In this document: piece by piece, positions 50,418 through 59,078 of the stretch
How positions within the stretch are numbered: position 1 is the stretch's first letter
Layout of the letters: each line of letters opens with the position of its first letter
Assembly: GCF_027622875.1 (NCBI RefSeq)
Contig: NZ_JAPZVP010000018.1
Coordinates: 55,106-119,105 of the forward strand
Direction: 5' to 3'
DNA from: Glycomyces luteolus
GTDB taxonomy: Bacteria; Actinomycetota; Actinomycetes; Mycobacteriales; Micromonosporaceae
DNA length: 64,000 nucleotides
Made by a program: the position numbers and the translations under genes
The notes under the pieces: generated by a model
What the model was told of the DNA's origin: nothing
The model's input: only the letters and a program-made list of their open reading frames with translations
The model's database searches: none

Positions 50418-52085
50418 ATGGCTCAAGTCTCACGTCGCAAACTCCTCGGCGCGGCCGGCGTCGCCGCCACCGCCGCCACGCTCGGCACCACCGCCGCCTG
50501 CTCCGGCGGCACCGGCGGTACCTCGGGCGGCGGCGACTACGACATGCCGACGTTCCAGCCCGCTCCGGAACTGGACGTCCAGCCGTTCTACTCGTCCGAG
50601 ACGCCCGGCATGGAAAGCGTCTACACCGAATACCCGAAGACCTTCTTCAAGTCGGTCGAGCGCGAGCCCGGCTCCGGCGGCAAGGTCACGACCTTCCAGC
50701 TCACCTGGGGCGACCCCGCGACCCCGCTCGAGGAGAACACCTACTGGCAGGAGCTCAACGAGCGCCTCGGGGTGAGCTTCGAGCCGCAGTTCGTGCCGCA
50801 GCCGGTGTTCGACCAGAAGTTCGCGACCATGCTCGCCTCCGGCGACGTCCCGGACCTGGTCTTCGTCAACGACCAGTCCGCGGGGAACCTCCAGGGCATC
50901 CGCGACGGCGCGTTCGCCGATCTCTCCGAGACCCTCTCGGGCGACAACATCCTCAAGTGGCCCAACCTCGCCGCTCGCAAAGAGGAGATCTGGCAGGCCA
51001 GCCTCAAGGACGGCCGCATCTACCAGATCCCCTCGATCGTCTGGGCCCTCACCAACCTGCCGGTGATGCGCACCGACCTGGTCGACCAGACCTCGATCGG
51101 GCGCGCCCCCAAGGACGCCGACGAGCTGTTCACCATGCTCAAGGAGGTCTCGGCCCTCGGCACGGGCCCCGGCGGCCAGAAGGTCTACGGGCTCAACAAG
51201 TACGACGCCCACCCCGGAACCGCCTCGATGTTCCAGCGCCTGTTCAAGACCGGCGCCGAATGGCAGCTCAACGGCGACGGCGACCTGGTCCACATCACCC
51301 AGACCGAGAACTACAAGGCGATGCTCGAATGGCTCGCCCGCGCCTGGGCCGAGGGGATCTTCGACCCGGTCTCCATGTCCCCCACGGCTACCGACATCGT
51401 CTCCGGCGCGGCCCTGCGCTACGACGCGGTCGGCGCGGCCATCGGCGGGGCCGGCCTGTCCCAGTGGGAGGCCGACCTGCCGGGCGCGACGTTCGACTTC
51501 TTCGACATGCCGGGCTTCGACGGCTCCGAGCAGCTCGTCGTCCGCAACGTGCCCTACGGCCGGTCGACCTGCGTCTCGGCGGCAGCGGCCGAGGACGAGG
51601 ACCGCCTCACCGAGATCCTCAACGTCCTCGACTACCTCTCGGCGCCGTTCGGCTCCGAGGAGCAGTACTTCATCGCCAACGGCACCGAGGGCGTCCACCA
51701 CACGGTCGACGCGCACGGCATCCCGATCGTCAACCCCGACAGCATGATCGACCTGTCCGTCCAGTACGTCGGCGTCACCTCCGGTGACAACTCGTACCGC
51801 ATCCACCCGAACGCGGCACCGTGGGCCGACTCGTTCGTCACCGTCATGGAGTCCATGGCGCAGAACTCGATCGCACGCCCCCTCGAAGGGCTCGAGTCCG
51901 CCTCGCAGACCTTCGTCACCAAGGGCGCGCAGCTCAAGCAGCTGTGGACCGACTTCGAGACCGGCGTGATCACCGGCCGCGAGAGCATCGACGACCTGCA
52001 GTCCTTCTCGGACAACTACATGTCGCAGGGAGGCACCCAGGTCCGCGACGAGTACACCCAGGCGCTGAAGGACGCGGGCAAGTGA
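50418..52085 (+). CDS. Extracellular solute-binding lipoprotein of a carbohydrate ABC importer
   Basis: A 555-residue binding protein, long as in the LplA/aldouronate-type family 1 proteins. The N-terminus has a twin-Arg start (SRRKLLGAAG) and a lipobox ending at Cys28 (GTTAAC), so export may be by Tat with lipid anchoring. DVPDLVFVNDQSAGNLQ and the Trp-rich NLAARKEEIWQASLKDGRIYQIPS are typical of the ligand cleft. ATG 50418 has TAAGGAGG upstream. It overlaps the first permease by GTGA. Likely ligand: an oligosaccharide released by the nearby lyase. Confidence 0.9.
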   Translation: MAQVSRRKLLGAAGVAATAATLGTTAACSGGTGGTSGGGDYDMPTFQPAPELDVQPFYSSETPGMESVYTEYPKTFFKSVEREPGSGGKVTTFQLTWGDPATPLEENTYWQELNERLGVSFEPQFVPQPVFDQKFATMLASGDVPDLVFVNDQSAGNLQGIRDGAFADLSETLSGDNILKWPNLAARKEEIWQASLKDGRIYQIPSIVWALTNLPVMRTDLVDQTSIGRAPKDADELFTMLKEVSALGTGPGGQKVYGLNKYDAHPGTASMFQRLFKTGAEWQLNGDGDLVHITQTENYKAMLEWLARAWAEGIFDPVSMSPTATDIVSGAALRYDAVGAAIGGAGLSQWEADLPGATFDFFDMPGFDGSEQLVVRNVPYGRSTCVSAAAAEDEDRLTEILNVLDYLSAPFGSEEQYFIANGTEGVHHTVDAHGIPIVNPDSMIDLSVQYVGVTSGDNSYRIHPNAAPWADSFVTVMESMAQNSIARPLEGLESASQTFVTKGAQLKQLWTDFETGVITGRESIDDLQSFSDNYMSQGGTQVRDEYTQALKDAGK

Positions 52086-53065
52086 GCGTAAGCACCACGG
52101 ACGCCGGCCCCGGGACCCGCACTGAGCGGGCCCCGGGGCCGTCCGCGCGCCCCCCACCACCCACACACACGCTGCGCCCACGGGTCTGGCGGGAGCGCTG
52201 GTCCTACACCTTCATCATCCCCGGCGCCGCGTTCTTCCTGGTCTTCATGTACGTGCCCATGGCCGGCAACGTGGTCGCGTTCCAGGACTACTCGCCGTTC
52301 CGCGGGATCGAAGGCTCGCCGTGGGTGGGCCTGGCGAACTTCAACGCGATCTGGACCGACCCCGAGATCATCACCGCGCTGCGGAACACGCTCATCATCG
52401 CGTTCCTCCAGCTGGCCTTCGCGTTCCCGGCACCGATCGCCCTCGCGCTCCTGCTGCACTCGCTGCTGTCGACCAAGGTGAAGCGGCTCATCCAGACCAT
52501 CGTCTACCTGCCGAACTTCCTCTCCTGGGTCATCGTCATCTCGGTGTGGCAGCAGGTCGTGGGCGGCGGCGGGCTCGTCGCGGGACTCCTCGACAACTTC
52601 GGCGTGACCGGCTTCAACCTGATGAGCGACGCCGACAACTTCAAGTTCCTCGTCGTCGCCCAGAACATCTGGAAGGACGCCGGCTGGGGCACCATCATCT
52701 TCTTCGCCGCGATCGCCGGGATCCCTTCCGAGCGTTACGAAGCGGCGGCGATCGACGGCGCTTCCGGCTGGCAGCGCACCTGGCACATCACGCTCCCGGC
52801 GCTCGTCCCCGTCGCGACGCTCCTGCTCATCCTGAACATCGGCTCGATCCTCACCGTCGGCTTCGAGCAGCTCCTGCTCCAGCAGCCGATGGTCGGCGCC
52901 GACGCCGCGCAAGTGCTCGACACGTTCGTCTACTTCAGAGGCGTCCTCGGCGGCCAATGGGGCATCGCCACCGCCGCGGGCCTGCTCAAGGGCATCATCG
53001 GCACCATCCTGGTCCTGTCGGCCAACAAGCTCGCCAAGAAGATGGGCGGAGAGGGGATCTTCTAA
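52082..53065 (+). CDS. Carbohydrate ABC transporter permease, LplB type
   Basis: A 327-residue permease with six membrane helices and the EAA loop seen as ERYEAAAIDGASGWQRTWHITLPAL. The N-terminal 35 residues are a Pro/Arg-rich cytoplasmic extension. GTG 52082 overlaps the stop of the binding-protein gene. It pairs with the permease starting at 53065. The LplB/YtcP pairing is typical for importers of uronic-acid oligosaccharides and complex glycans. Confidence 0.93.
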   Translation: MSVSTTDAGPGTRTERAPGPSARPPPPTHTLRPRVWRERWSYTFIIPGAAFFLVFMYVPMAGNVVAFQDYSPFRGIEGSPWVGLANFNAIWTDPEIITALRNTLIIAFLQLAFAFPAPIALALLLHSLLSTKVKRLIQTIVYLPNFLSWVIVISVWQQVVGGGGLVAGLLDNFGVTGFNLMSDADNFKFLVVAQNIWKDAGWGTIIFFAAIAGIPSERYEAAAIDGASGWQRTWHITLPALVPVATLLLILNIGSILTVGFEQLLLQQPMVGADAAQVLDTFVYFRGVLGGQWGIATAAGLLKGIIGTILVLSANKLAKKMGGEGIF

Positions 53066-53958
53066 TGGCCACCGCAACCGTGAGCCGTCCGCCATGGATG
53101 AACCCGCCCTCGGTGTGGGTCAGGGCGATCAAGGCGATCGTCATCGTCTGCATCGTCATCACGATGATCTACCCGCTGGTCTATGTCATCGCGATGAGCT
53201 TCGCCGCCCCCGAGCAGGCCCGGGCGGGCGTCATCTTCCCGACCAAGTTCTCGCTCGACGCCTACCGCGCGATCCTCAACGGCGGCACCGTCGTCGACGG
53301 CCTCCGCAACTCGCTGTTCATCACCGTCGTCGGCACGCTCCTCTCCCTCGCCGCGACCTCGATGCTCGCCTGGGGCCTGGTGCGCACTCGCCAGGTCCCG
53401 GGTGCCAAGATCGTGCTCGTCGGGATCCTCGCCACGATGTTCTTCAGCGCGGGCATCATCCCGAACTTCATGCTCATCAAGTACCTCGGACTCCTGGACT
53501 CCACCTGGTCGCTGATCATCCCGGGCCTCATCTCGGCCTTCAACATGATCGTGATCCGGAACTTCTTCCAGGGCCTCCCAGAGGAACTCATCGAAGCGGC
53601 GCGCATCGACGGCGCGGGCGAATGGCGGATCTTCCTGCAGATCGTCCTGCCGCTCTCCAAGCCCGTGCTCGCCGTGATGGGCCTGTTCTACGCCGTGGCC
53701 TACTGGAACACCTACTTCAACGCGCTGCTCTACATCAACGACAGCACGAAGTGGCCCATCCAGGTCGTCCTCCAGCAGTACGTCCTCGCCGGCGTCGCGA
53801 TCCCGGGAGCCGTCGTCACTGAAGGCCAGCCCCCGCCGCCCGGCGTGACCCTCCAGATGGCGGTCATCGTCCTCGCGACGATCCCGATCCTCGTCGTCTA
53901 CCCGTTCCTCCAGCGCTTCTTCACCTCCGGCGTCCTCACCGGCGCCATCAAAGGCTGA
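53065..53958 (+). CDS. Carbohydrate ABC transporter permease, YtcP type
   Basis: A 297-residue six-helix permease. The EAA loop is ELIEAARIDGAGEWRIFLQIVLPLSKP. Its ATG shares one base with the stop of the first permease (TAATG), so the three genes are tightly coupled. No ATPase gene follows; a strong terminator ends the operon at 54024. The MsiK-type ATPase at 10632-11726 is the best candidate to drive it. Confidence 0.93.
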   Translation: MATATVSRPPWMNPPSVWVRAIKAIVIVCIVITMIYPLVYVIAMSFAAPEQARAGVIFPTKFSLDAYRAILNGGTVVDGLRNSLFITVVGTLLSLAATSMLAWGLVRTRQVPGAKIVLVGILATMFFSAGIIPNFMLIKYLGLLDSTWSLIIPGLISAFNMIVIRNFFQGLPEELIEAARIDGAGEWRIFLQIVLPLSKPVLAVMGLFYAVAYWNTYFNALLYINDSTKWPIQVVLQQYVLAGVAIPGAVVTEGQPPPPGVTLQMAVIVLATIPILVVYPFLQRFFTSGVLTGAIKG

Positions 53959-53984
53959 TTCCGAGGGTCAAGACAACTGAATAC

Positions 53985-54024
53985 AACCGGGCCGGTCACC
54001 GCGAAAGCGGCGACCGGCCCGGTT
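53985..54024 (+). terminator. Terminator of the ABC importer operon
   Basis: AACCGGGCCGGTC pairs with GACCGGCCCGGTT, a perfect 13-bp stem with an inner GC-GAAA-GC hairpin. It starts 26 bases after the second permease stop. Confidence 0.8.
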
Positions 54025-54205
54025 TCGGTGCACCGATCGGACACCATGCTCACCGGTCAAAGATTCTTGTTTTTGTAGGGTTCGTCAATGGCGCGCCTTT
54101 AACCGACGCTGGCTTGTCGTTTACGCGGCGGCGCTTCGCGGGACGCCGTCGTGCGTGTTCTACAAGCGACAGGACCGCTGAACCCGCGAGTCACGGATCG
54201 TGTTG

Positions 54206-54234
54206 TTGACTTGACCTAAAGTGACGCATAGATT
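54206..54234 (+). promoter_or_regulatory. Near-consensus promoter before the Rv3235-family gene
   Basis: TTGACT, a 17-base spacer and TAGATT form the best housekeeping-type promoter in the window. A start at about 54241 would give a 37-base leader with GGAGG before ATG 54278. The gap 54025-54205 shows no gene. Confidence 0.7.
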
Positions 54235-54277
54235 CTCCTTCGAATCCGACGACCACCATCGTTTTCTTGGAGGAACC

Positions 54278-54652
54278 ATGAAGTGCCGCAATGACTTCGA
54301 ATCCGCCCCCATTCAGCCTTCGCGCCGACAGGCCGTTTCCTACTCGACCTTCTTCCTGAACGTCCTGACCGGCCGCAAATCCGCCGCGGAGGCCCGGTTG
54401 CTCGCCACCGACGCCGGGTGGAGGGCCTTCACGAGAGTGCAGCGGCGGGTGCCGACGCGGTTCCGGCAGGTCCGGGTCGTCGACGCGAAATGCCCGACGC
54501 CGGATGCCACCGAGGTCGTCGCGATGGTCGAGAACGGCACCGCCCACCAGGCGATGACGTTCACCTTCCGTGCGACACAGCACGGCTGGCGGCTCGACCA
54601 CTGCGACCTCATCCACGCCAACCAGCGGCGCAGGCCGATGCACCGGCGCTAG
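54278..54652 (+). CDS. Rv3235 family protein
   Basis: A 124-residue protein with the actinobacterial Rv3235/DUF6459 pattern: a short variable N-terminus, FFLNVLTGRKSAAEARLLATDAGWRAF, then RQVRVVDAKCPTPDATEVVAMVENG and FRATQHGWRLDHCDLI. Such proteins are often encoded beside secA, and no function is known; here it stands alone under a strong promoter. ATG 54278 has GGAGG five bases upstream and lies after the predicted transcription start, which rules out the longer frame from 54221. Confidence 0.78.
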   Translation: MKCRNDFESAPIQPSRRQAVSYSTFFLNVLTGRKSAAEARLLATDAGWRAFTRVQRRVPTRFRQVRVVDAKCPTPDATEVVAMVENGTAHQAMTFTFRATQHGWRLDHCDLIHANQRRRPMHRR

Positions 54653-54692
54653 CCGACGAAGCGGCCCCCGGCGCCGGGGGCCGCTTCGTCGG
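54653..54692. terminator. Strong bidirectional hairpin after the Rv3235-family gene
   Basis: CCGACGAAGCGGCCCCC and GGGGGCCGCTTCGTCGG form a perfect 17-bp stem over GGCGCC, starting directly at the stop codon. The core is GC-rich. It can serve both strands, including the convergent DUF2786 gene. Confidence 0.85.
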
Positions 54693-54803
54693 TAAGTCAG
54701 GGGGCGTGCGCGGCATTCGGCGCACCGACGGCGGCGGCCGCTGCCGAGGCGAAAAGCCCGCTAAGAGAATCGAGACCTTCGATGTTTGATGCGGACCGGT
54801 GGG

Positions 54804-56045
54804 TCAGCGGCGAGTGATGGATTCGGGGGCGGTGAGGCGGGCGGCGTCCGCGGCGGCGAGGCCGGCGATGTGGCCCTCGTAGTTGGTGATGCGGGTGGAG
54901 CGGCCGAATTTGAGGCGGGGGAAGAGCTCGGTGGTGCGGGCGTCGACGCGCTGGTCGCGTTGGCGCATGACCGGGACGAGGTCGGTGCCGGTCTCCTCGG
55001 TGAAGTCGCGGGCGGTGTCCTCGGCGGATTCGCGGAGGCGTTCCCCGATGCGCATGGCAAAGGAGGCGAGGAACGACTGGCGGAACGAGCGGGTCTGGGA
55101 CTTGCCGCGTTTCGCGTTGACCGAACCGACCCGGGTCATCGCCGAAGTAGCCTGCACCAGAAGGGAATTGAAGAGGAGCTCGACCGAGCGTAGGTCGGCC
55201 CGGTCGCCGATCAGCGTGGTGAAGCCGCCGTCGGGCCAGTAGACGGAGCGGCAGTGGTTCGCGTCGGCGATCTGGGCGAGGAGCTCGGACTTCGGCTGCT
55301 CGTAGGGGCGCTCGATGATGACGCGCAGCGCTTCGGGTTCTCGCTTGCCTTGTCCCGCTTCGGCAAGGAGCGCCTCGTTGATGCTGTGGCGGGCGATCAG
55401 CTGCTGCGCCTTGGCGGTGAAGGCCTCGGCCTCCGCGTCGGAGTCGGTCGATTCGGCCTTGGCGAGCAGGGCCCGGATCTTCTCGTAGACGCGGGAGGAT
55501 TCGGCGACGCCGAGGCCGTGCGTGATGAGGACGTCGCCGGGGAGCGGCTCGACCTTCGGGATCTTCGGAAGTCCACTGAGGAAGTCGAGCGCCTCGAGCA
55601 CCGCGGCCCACAGGACGATCCGGTCCCAGCGGCCGAGGCCCGCGCTCGCTTTGGCCACGCCCGCGAACGGGACCGCGGTCGCGAGCTCCTCGCGCTGCAC
55701 GGTCCACCTGTCGCTGAGCTGCATGTCGCTGTAGCGCGCGAGCTGGCCGCGCATCACGACCGCTCCGGCGCGGACCGCCTCGGGGCTGAGGGACTTGCGC
55801 AAGGCGCTCAAGGCTTCCCGGGGCATCCAGCCCCATTCCCAGGCACGGAGGGCCGCGTCGCCGCCGAGTTCGTCGAAGACGCCGGCGAGTGCGGCGGGCC
55901 AGCCCGCTTCGGCGGAGGAGCCTTCGAGGTCGGAGGCGGCGTCGACCCAGTCGAGGCGTGCGCTCTGGGCCCGCTGGAGGACGCCGAGCACCGCGTAGCG
56001 GGCGCGCCCTTCGAGCGGCAGCCCGTTCAGCTCGTCCTGTTGCAC
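54804..56045 (-). CDS. DUF2786 domain protein
   Basis: A 413-residue protein. The DUF2786 segment lies at about 185-225 (VYEKIRALLAKAESTDSDAEAEAFTAKAQQLIARHSI). The C-terminal part (about 260-400) has the associated pattern SELLAQIADANHCRSVYW and SFLASFAMRIGERLRE. Homologues occur in many actinobacteria and some phages, without known function. GTG 56045 follows GGGGGAA with a short spacing. It has no functional link to the neighbouring pectate lyase, which is on the same strand upstream. Confidence 0.82.
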   Translation of the reverse strand: MQQDELNGLPLEGRARYAVLGVLQRAQSARLDWVDAASDLEGSSAEAGWPAALAGVFDELGGDAALRAWEWGWMPREALSALRKSLSPEAVRAGAVVMRGQLARYSDMQLSDRWTVQREELATAVPFAGVAKASAGLGRWDRIVLWAAVLEALDFLSGLPKIPKVEPLPGDVLITHGLGVAESSRVYEKIRALLAKAESTDSDAEAEAFTAKAQQLIARHSINEALLAEAGQGKREPEALRVIIERPYEQPKSELLAQIADANHCRSVYWPDGGFTTLIGDRADLRSVELLFNSLLVQATSAMTRVGSVNAKRGKSQTRSFRQSFLASFAMRIGERLRESAEDTARDFTEETGTDLVPVMRQRDQRVDARTTELFPRLKFGRSTRITNYEGHIAGLAAADAARLTAPESITRR

Positions 56046-56154
56046 CGTTCCCCCGATTCCGCGAACGCGAAAGCCCTGCGGTCACTCCTGCGACTGTATC
56101 AATCTCGCAGGTCACGGGGCCAGCGCTGGAGTTCGGGTCGGGGGTGAGTGGAGA

Positions 56155-56183
56155 CACCCCGCGCGGCGAGGGCACGCGGGGTG
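56155..56183 (-). terminator. Terminator after the pectate lyase gene
   Basis: CACCCCGCG and CGCGGGGTG form a 9-bp stem over an 11-base loop, nine bases after the pectate lyase stop on the minus strand. Confidence 0.6.
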
Positions 56184-56191
56184 CCGTCCGG

Positions 56192-57748
56192 TCAGGCGTA
56201 GACCTCGAATTCGGCGACTCGGGGCGTGCCGCTCGCGCTCGTGATCACGAAGCTGACCTTGGTCGTGGAGACGGCGGTGAAGGAGATCACCCCCGCGCCG
56301 GTGCCGGAGGCGAGGACGGCGCCCGTGGCGTGGTTCACGAGCTGCCAGTTGTCGATGTTGCCCGCGGTGCCGGAGGCTTCGCGGATGTTGACGGTGTCGA
56401 TCGTCTTCGCCGAGCTCCATTTGACGGAGACCGTGCCGGTGGTGCCGCTGGGCGACCAGTAGGTGCTCATGTTGCCGTCGATGACGTTGCCGTAGCTGGT
56501 CCCGTCGGCCTTGCTGGAGCCGTCGGCGCCCGCGCCGAGGCTGAGGTTGGTGCCGCCGGGCGGGTTGGTCGGGCTGGTGCCGGGGTCAGTCGGGCCGGTG
56601 GTCGGGCTGGTGGTGGGGTTGCTCGGGCTCTGGGACGGGGACTGCGCGTTGCAGCTGCCGTCGGAGACCTGGTTGCCCTTGTTGGCGCCGGCCGTCTTGG
56701 CCACGATGCTCGGCACGCAGGAGGCGTTGTCGAGGGCGTAGCTGTAGGGGATGCTCACGGTGGTGGTGGACGGCATGCTGGGTCCGGCGGGGTAGTTCTC
56801 GCTGCCCTGGGCGGACCAGGTCACGTTGTCGAGGATGTTGCCGCTGGTCTGCCAGGTGCCGCGCTCGTCGGTGTAGAAGGTGCCGAGCACGTCCTTCGAG
56901 TCTTCGAAGTAGTTGTTGTCCACTTTGGCCTTGGCGCCGGCGCGGGAGTTGATGCCCGATTCGACGATGCCGACGTAGTGGTTGTTGTAGACGTGGGCGG
57001 TGCCGCCGCGCAGCAGCGGAACCCGCGAGTTGAGGTTCTGGTACAGGTTGTGGTGGTAGGTGATGAAGCTGTTGGTCAGGTCGGTCTCGCTGGAGCCGAC
57101 CAGGCCGCCGCGCTCGGAGTTGCGCATGATGCTGTACGAGAGGGTGACGTACTTGGTGTCGTTCTTCATGTCGAAGAGTCCGTCGTAGCCTTCGGCTTCG
57201 CCGCCCGAGGCTTCGAGGGTGAGGTGGTCGGCCCAGACGTTGCGCACGCCGGATTCCATGCCGATGGCGTCGCCGCCGTTGGAGAGGGGCGAGCCGGACT
57301 TCTTGACGTTCTTGACGGTGAGGTTCTGCAGGATGATGTTGCTGGACTCGCGGATGTGGATGCCGATCTGGTCGAAGGTCGCGCCTGCGCCGACGCCGAC
57401 GATCGTCACGTTGCTGACGCCCTTGAGGTCGATCAGGGTGGAGCCGACGTCGCAGCTGGAGCCGGAGACGTCGGTGGTGTTGCCGTGGTTGATGGTGCCC
57501 TCGACCTGGATGATGATCGGGGTGCTGTCGCTGGCGCGGTTGCACAGGGCTTGGTTGATCTGCGTGCCGGTGGTGGCCCTGACGGTGGCGCCGCCCGCGC
57601 CGCCGGTGGTGCCGCCGTTCTGGGTGGCGTATCCGGTCACGCCGCCGGTTGCCGCGGACGCGTTGGTGATCGACATGGCGACCCCGGCGGCGACGACGGC
57701 CGTGGTGGCCAGCACTGCGGCGAGTCTTCGTGCGACTGTTCGTCTCAT
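56192..57748 (-). CDS. Secreted pectate lyase (PL1) with C-terminal discoidin-type binding domain
   Basis: A 518-residue secreted enzyme. The signal peptide is about 1-32 (cleavage after NASA). The catalytic parallel beta-helix of polysaccharide lyase family 1 shows NVTIVGVGAGATFDQIGIHIRESSNIILQNLTV, the calcium-site NVWADHLTLE and YDGLFDMKNDTKYVTLSYSIM, and the substrate-site YHHNLYQNLNSRVPLLRGG with its conserved Arg. A Ser/Pro/Thr/Gly linker (about 375-405) joins an F5/8 type C (CBM32-like) domain. It cleaves polygalacturonate by beta-elimination. ATG 57748 has GGAGAG eight bases upstream. Confidence 0.93.
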   Translation of the reverse strand: MRRTVARRLAAVLATTAVVAAGVAMSITNASAATGGVTGYATQNGGTTGGAGGATVRATTGTQINQALCNRASDSTPIIIQVEGTINHGNTTDVSGSSCDVGSTLIDLKGVSNVTIVGVGAGATFDQIGIHIRESSNIILQNLTVKNVKKSGSPLSNGGDAIGMESGVRNVWADHLTLEASGGEAEGYDGLFDMKNDTKYVTLSYSIMRNSERGGLVGSSETDLTNSFITYHHNLYQNLNSRVPLLRGGTAHVYNNHYVGIVESGINSRAGAKAKVDNNYFEDSKDVLGTFYTDERGTWQTSGNILDNVTWSAQGSENYPAGPSMPSTTTVSIPYSYALDNASCVPSIVAKTAGANKGNQVSDGSCNAQSPSQSPSNPTTSPTTGPTDPGTSPTNPPGGTNLSLGAGADGSSKADGTSYGNVIDGNMSTYWSPSGTTGTVSVKWSSAKTIDTVNIREASGTAGNIDNWQLVNHATGAVLASGTGAGVISFTAVSTTKVSFVITSASGTPRVAEFEVYA

Positions 57749-57787
57749 CTGGGAGCTCTCCTAAGGGGGAGATAGATCGAAATATGT

Positions 57788-57845
57788 CAATGAGTTTAAG
57801 GAAAGGGCTTTCCCGAGGTCAATACCTCTGGTGCAACCGATTGCT
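57788..57845 (-). promoter_or_regulatory. Promoter and LacI-type operator of the pectate lyase gene
   Basis: On the minus strand TTGACC, an 18-base spacer and TAAACT make a good promoter. Upstream of it GCAACCGATTGC (57834-57845) is a dyad with central CG of LacI-family type, followed by GAAAAGTTTC. A second TTGACA is nearer the gene. Confidence 0.5.
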
Positions 57846-57957
57846 GAAACTTTTCGATCCCGGTCGTCAGCGGCCGGTGCGCGAACAGCCGTCCGAGCCG
57901 CTGAACTCGCGGCCAGGAGCGGCCGCGGCGATCGGCCGTGCGGACAGCACAATGTGA

Positions 57958-58104
57958 GTGCGAGTCCCCCGGCTCAGCCTGGCGTGCGGCCCCAACGCGG
58001 CGCTCGGCGGCCACGTCTCGCTCGCGATGGGCGGAGCGATCGCGGCCGCCCTCATCCCCGCCCTGGTCACGAGACCGCGCGAAGCGGCCCCGTCCGCCCC
58101 GTGA
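57958..58104 (+). pseudogene. Possible C-terminal remnant of a membrane transporter
   Basis: A 48-codon frame ends GGHVSLAMGGAIAAALIPALVTRPREAAPSAP. It looks like the last helix and tail of a major-facilitator transporter, but nothing upstream continues it. No ribosome site. The match is by general pattern only. The remainder of 57749-58111 holds the pectate lyase promoter and no other gene. Confidence 0.3.
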
Positions 58105-58111
58105 AAGCGTC

Positions 58112-58163
58112 GAACGCCGGAAGGACCGGCAAGTCCTGAATGGACTTACCGGTCCTGGCGTTC
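58112..58163 (-). terminator. Terminator after the SnoaL-like gene
   Basis: AGGACCGGTAAGTCC and GGACTTGCCGGTCCT (minus strand) pair over five bases with one wobble. The outer GAACGCC/GGCGTTC continues the stem after a three-base bulge. It begins 13 bases after the stop. Confidence 0.75.
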
Positions 58164-58176
58164 AGTGCGGCGCCGG

Positions 58177-58581
58177 TCAGGCCTGGCCCCAGAAGGCGTC
58201 TTCGGCCTCCTGGTCGGCGGAGAAGAGCCACATCTCGGCGATCCTGCCGTCGGCGACGCGGAGGACGTCGATGCCGTCCATCGACATCGAGGCGCCCTCC
58301 CGCTCGCCGGAGAAGCGGACCGGGAACGCGGCGAGGTCGCCGTTGACCATCGGCCCGCCGGTGAACTCGAGCGCGAACGTCCCCTCGCTCACGTCCATCT
58401 GCCCGCCGATCATCGCGCCCACGGCGGCCGCGGACTCGCGGACGCCCGAGAAGCGGTTGGCGCCGGGCTGGTGCCAGGCGATGTCGGGGGCGAACAGTCC
58501 GGTGGCGGTCGGGATGTCGCCGGCGGACATGGCCTCGTAGTACTGCGCGGCGACTGCGGCGGTGGTGGCGGACTCGGTCAT
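58177..58581 (-). CDS. SnoaL-like / nuclear transport factor 2 family protein
   Basis: A 134-residue cone-fold protein: QYYEAMSAGDIPTATGLFAPDIAWHQPGANRFSGVRE, then VEFTGG-like strands, then DGIDVLRVADGRIAEMWLFSADQEA. These are typical of SnoaL-type NTF2 domains that act as small isomerases, hydrolases or ligand-binding proteins. ATG 58581 is divergent from an HxlR regulator with 93 bases between. Such pairs are common and suggest control by that regulator. Substrate unknown. Confidence 0.85.
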   Translation of the reverse strand: MTESATTAAVAAQYYEAMSAGDIPTATGLFAPDIAWHQPGANRFSGVRESAAAVGAMIGGQMDVSEGTFALEFTGGPMVNGDLAAFPVRFSGEREGASMSMDGIDVLRVADGRIAEMWLFSADQEAEDAFWGQA

Positions 58582-58674
58582 CGATCACTCCTCTGATGCG
58601 TTGTTCCTGCTTCCGGCCTATAGTCACTTGGAGAAACCATGAACTACAACGTAACCATTGGAGCCTTGTGGCGC

Positions 58675-59043
58675 ATGTCATACGAACCTGACTGGAATGT
58701 GCTCACCGCGACCTGCCCCTCGCGGACCTCGCTGGTGCGGATCGCCAACAAGTGGACGGCGATGATCGTCATCGTGCTCGGCAAGGGCCGCACGCGCTTC
58801 CGCGACCTGCGGACCGCCGTCGAGGGCATCAGCGGCAAGGTCCTCACCGAGACCCTGCGCGACCTCGAACGCGACGGCCTGGTCAGCCGCCACGTCTTCG
58901 CCGAAGTCCCGCCCCGCGTCGAATACGAGCTGACCGACCTCGGCCGCACCCTGCACGGACCGCTCAGCGCGCTCGGGCAGTGGGCCGAAGCCCACATTAC
59001 CGAGGTCCTCGACGCCCGCGACCGCTACGACCGCGACCACTGA
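58675..59043 (+). CDS. HxlR-family winged-helix regulator
   Basis: A 122-residue MarR/HxlR-type DNA-binding protein: CPSRTSLVRIANKWTAMIVIVLGKGRTRFRDLRTAVEGISGKVLTETLRDLERDGLVSRHVFAEVPPRVEYELTDLG is the full HxlR pattern, with the N-terminal Cys often used as a redox or electrophile sensor. ATG 58675 is used. ATG 58639 also has GGAG at five bases but lies only about eight bases after the start expected from TATAGT at 58619. It is divergent from the SnoaL-like gene and probably represses both. Confidence 0.87.
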   Translation: MSYEPDWNVLTATCPSRTSLVRIANKWTAMIVIVLGKGRTRFRDLRTAVEGISGKVLTETLRDLERDGLVSRHVFAEVPPRVEYELTDLGRTLHGPLSALGQWAEAHITEVLDARDRYDRDH

Positions 59044-59078
59044 TCTCCCGCAAGCGGATCCGATGCGGGTCGTCGGCG

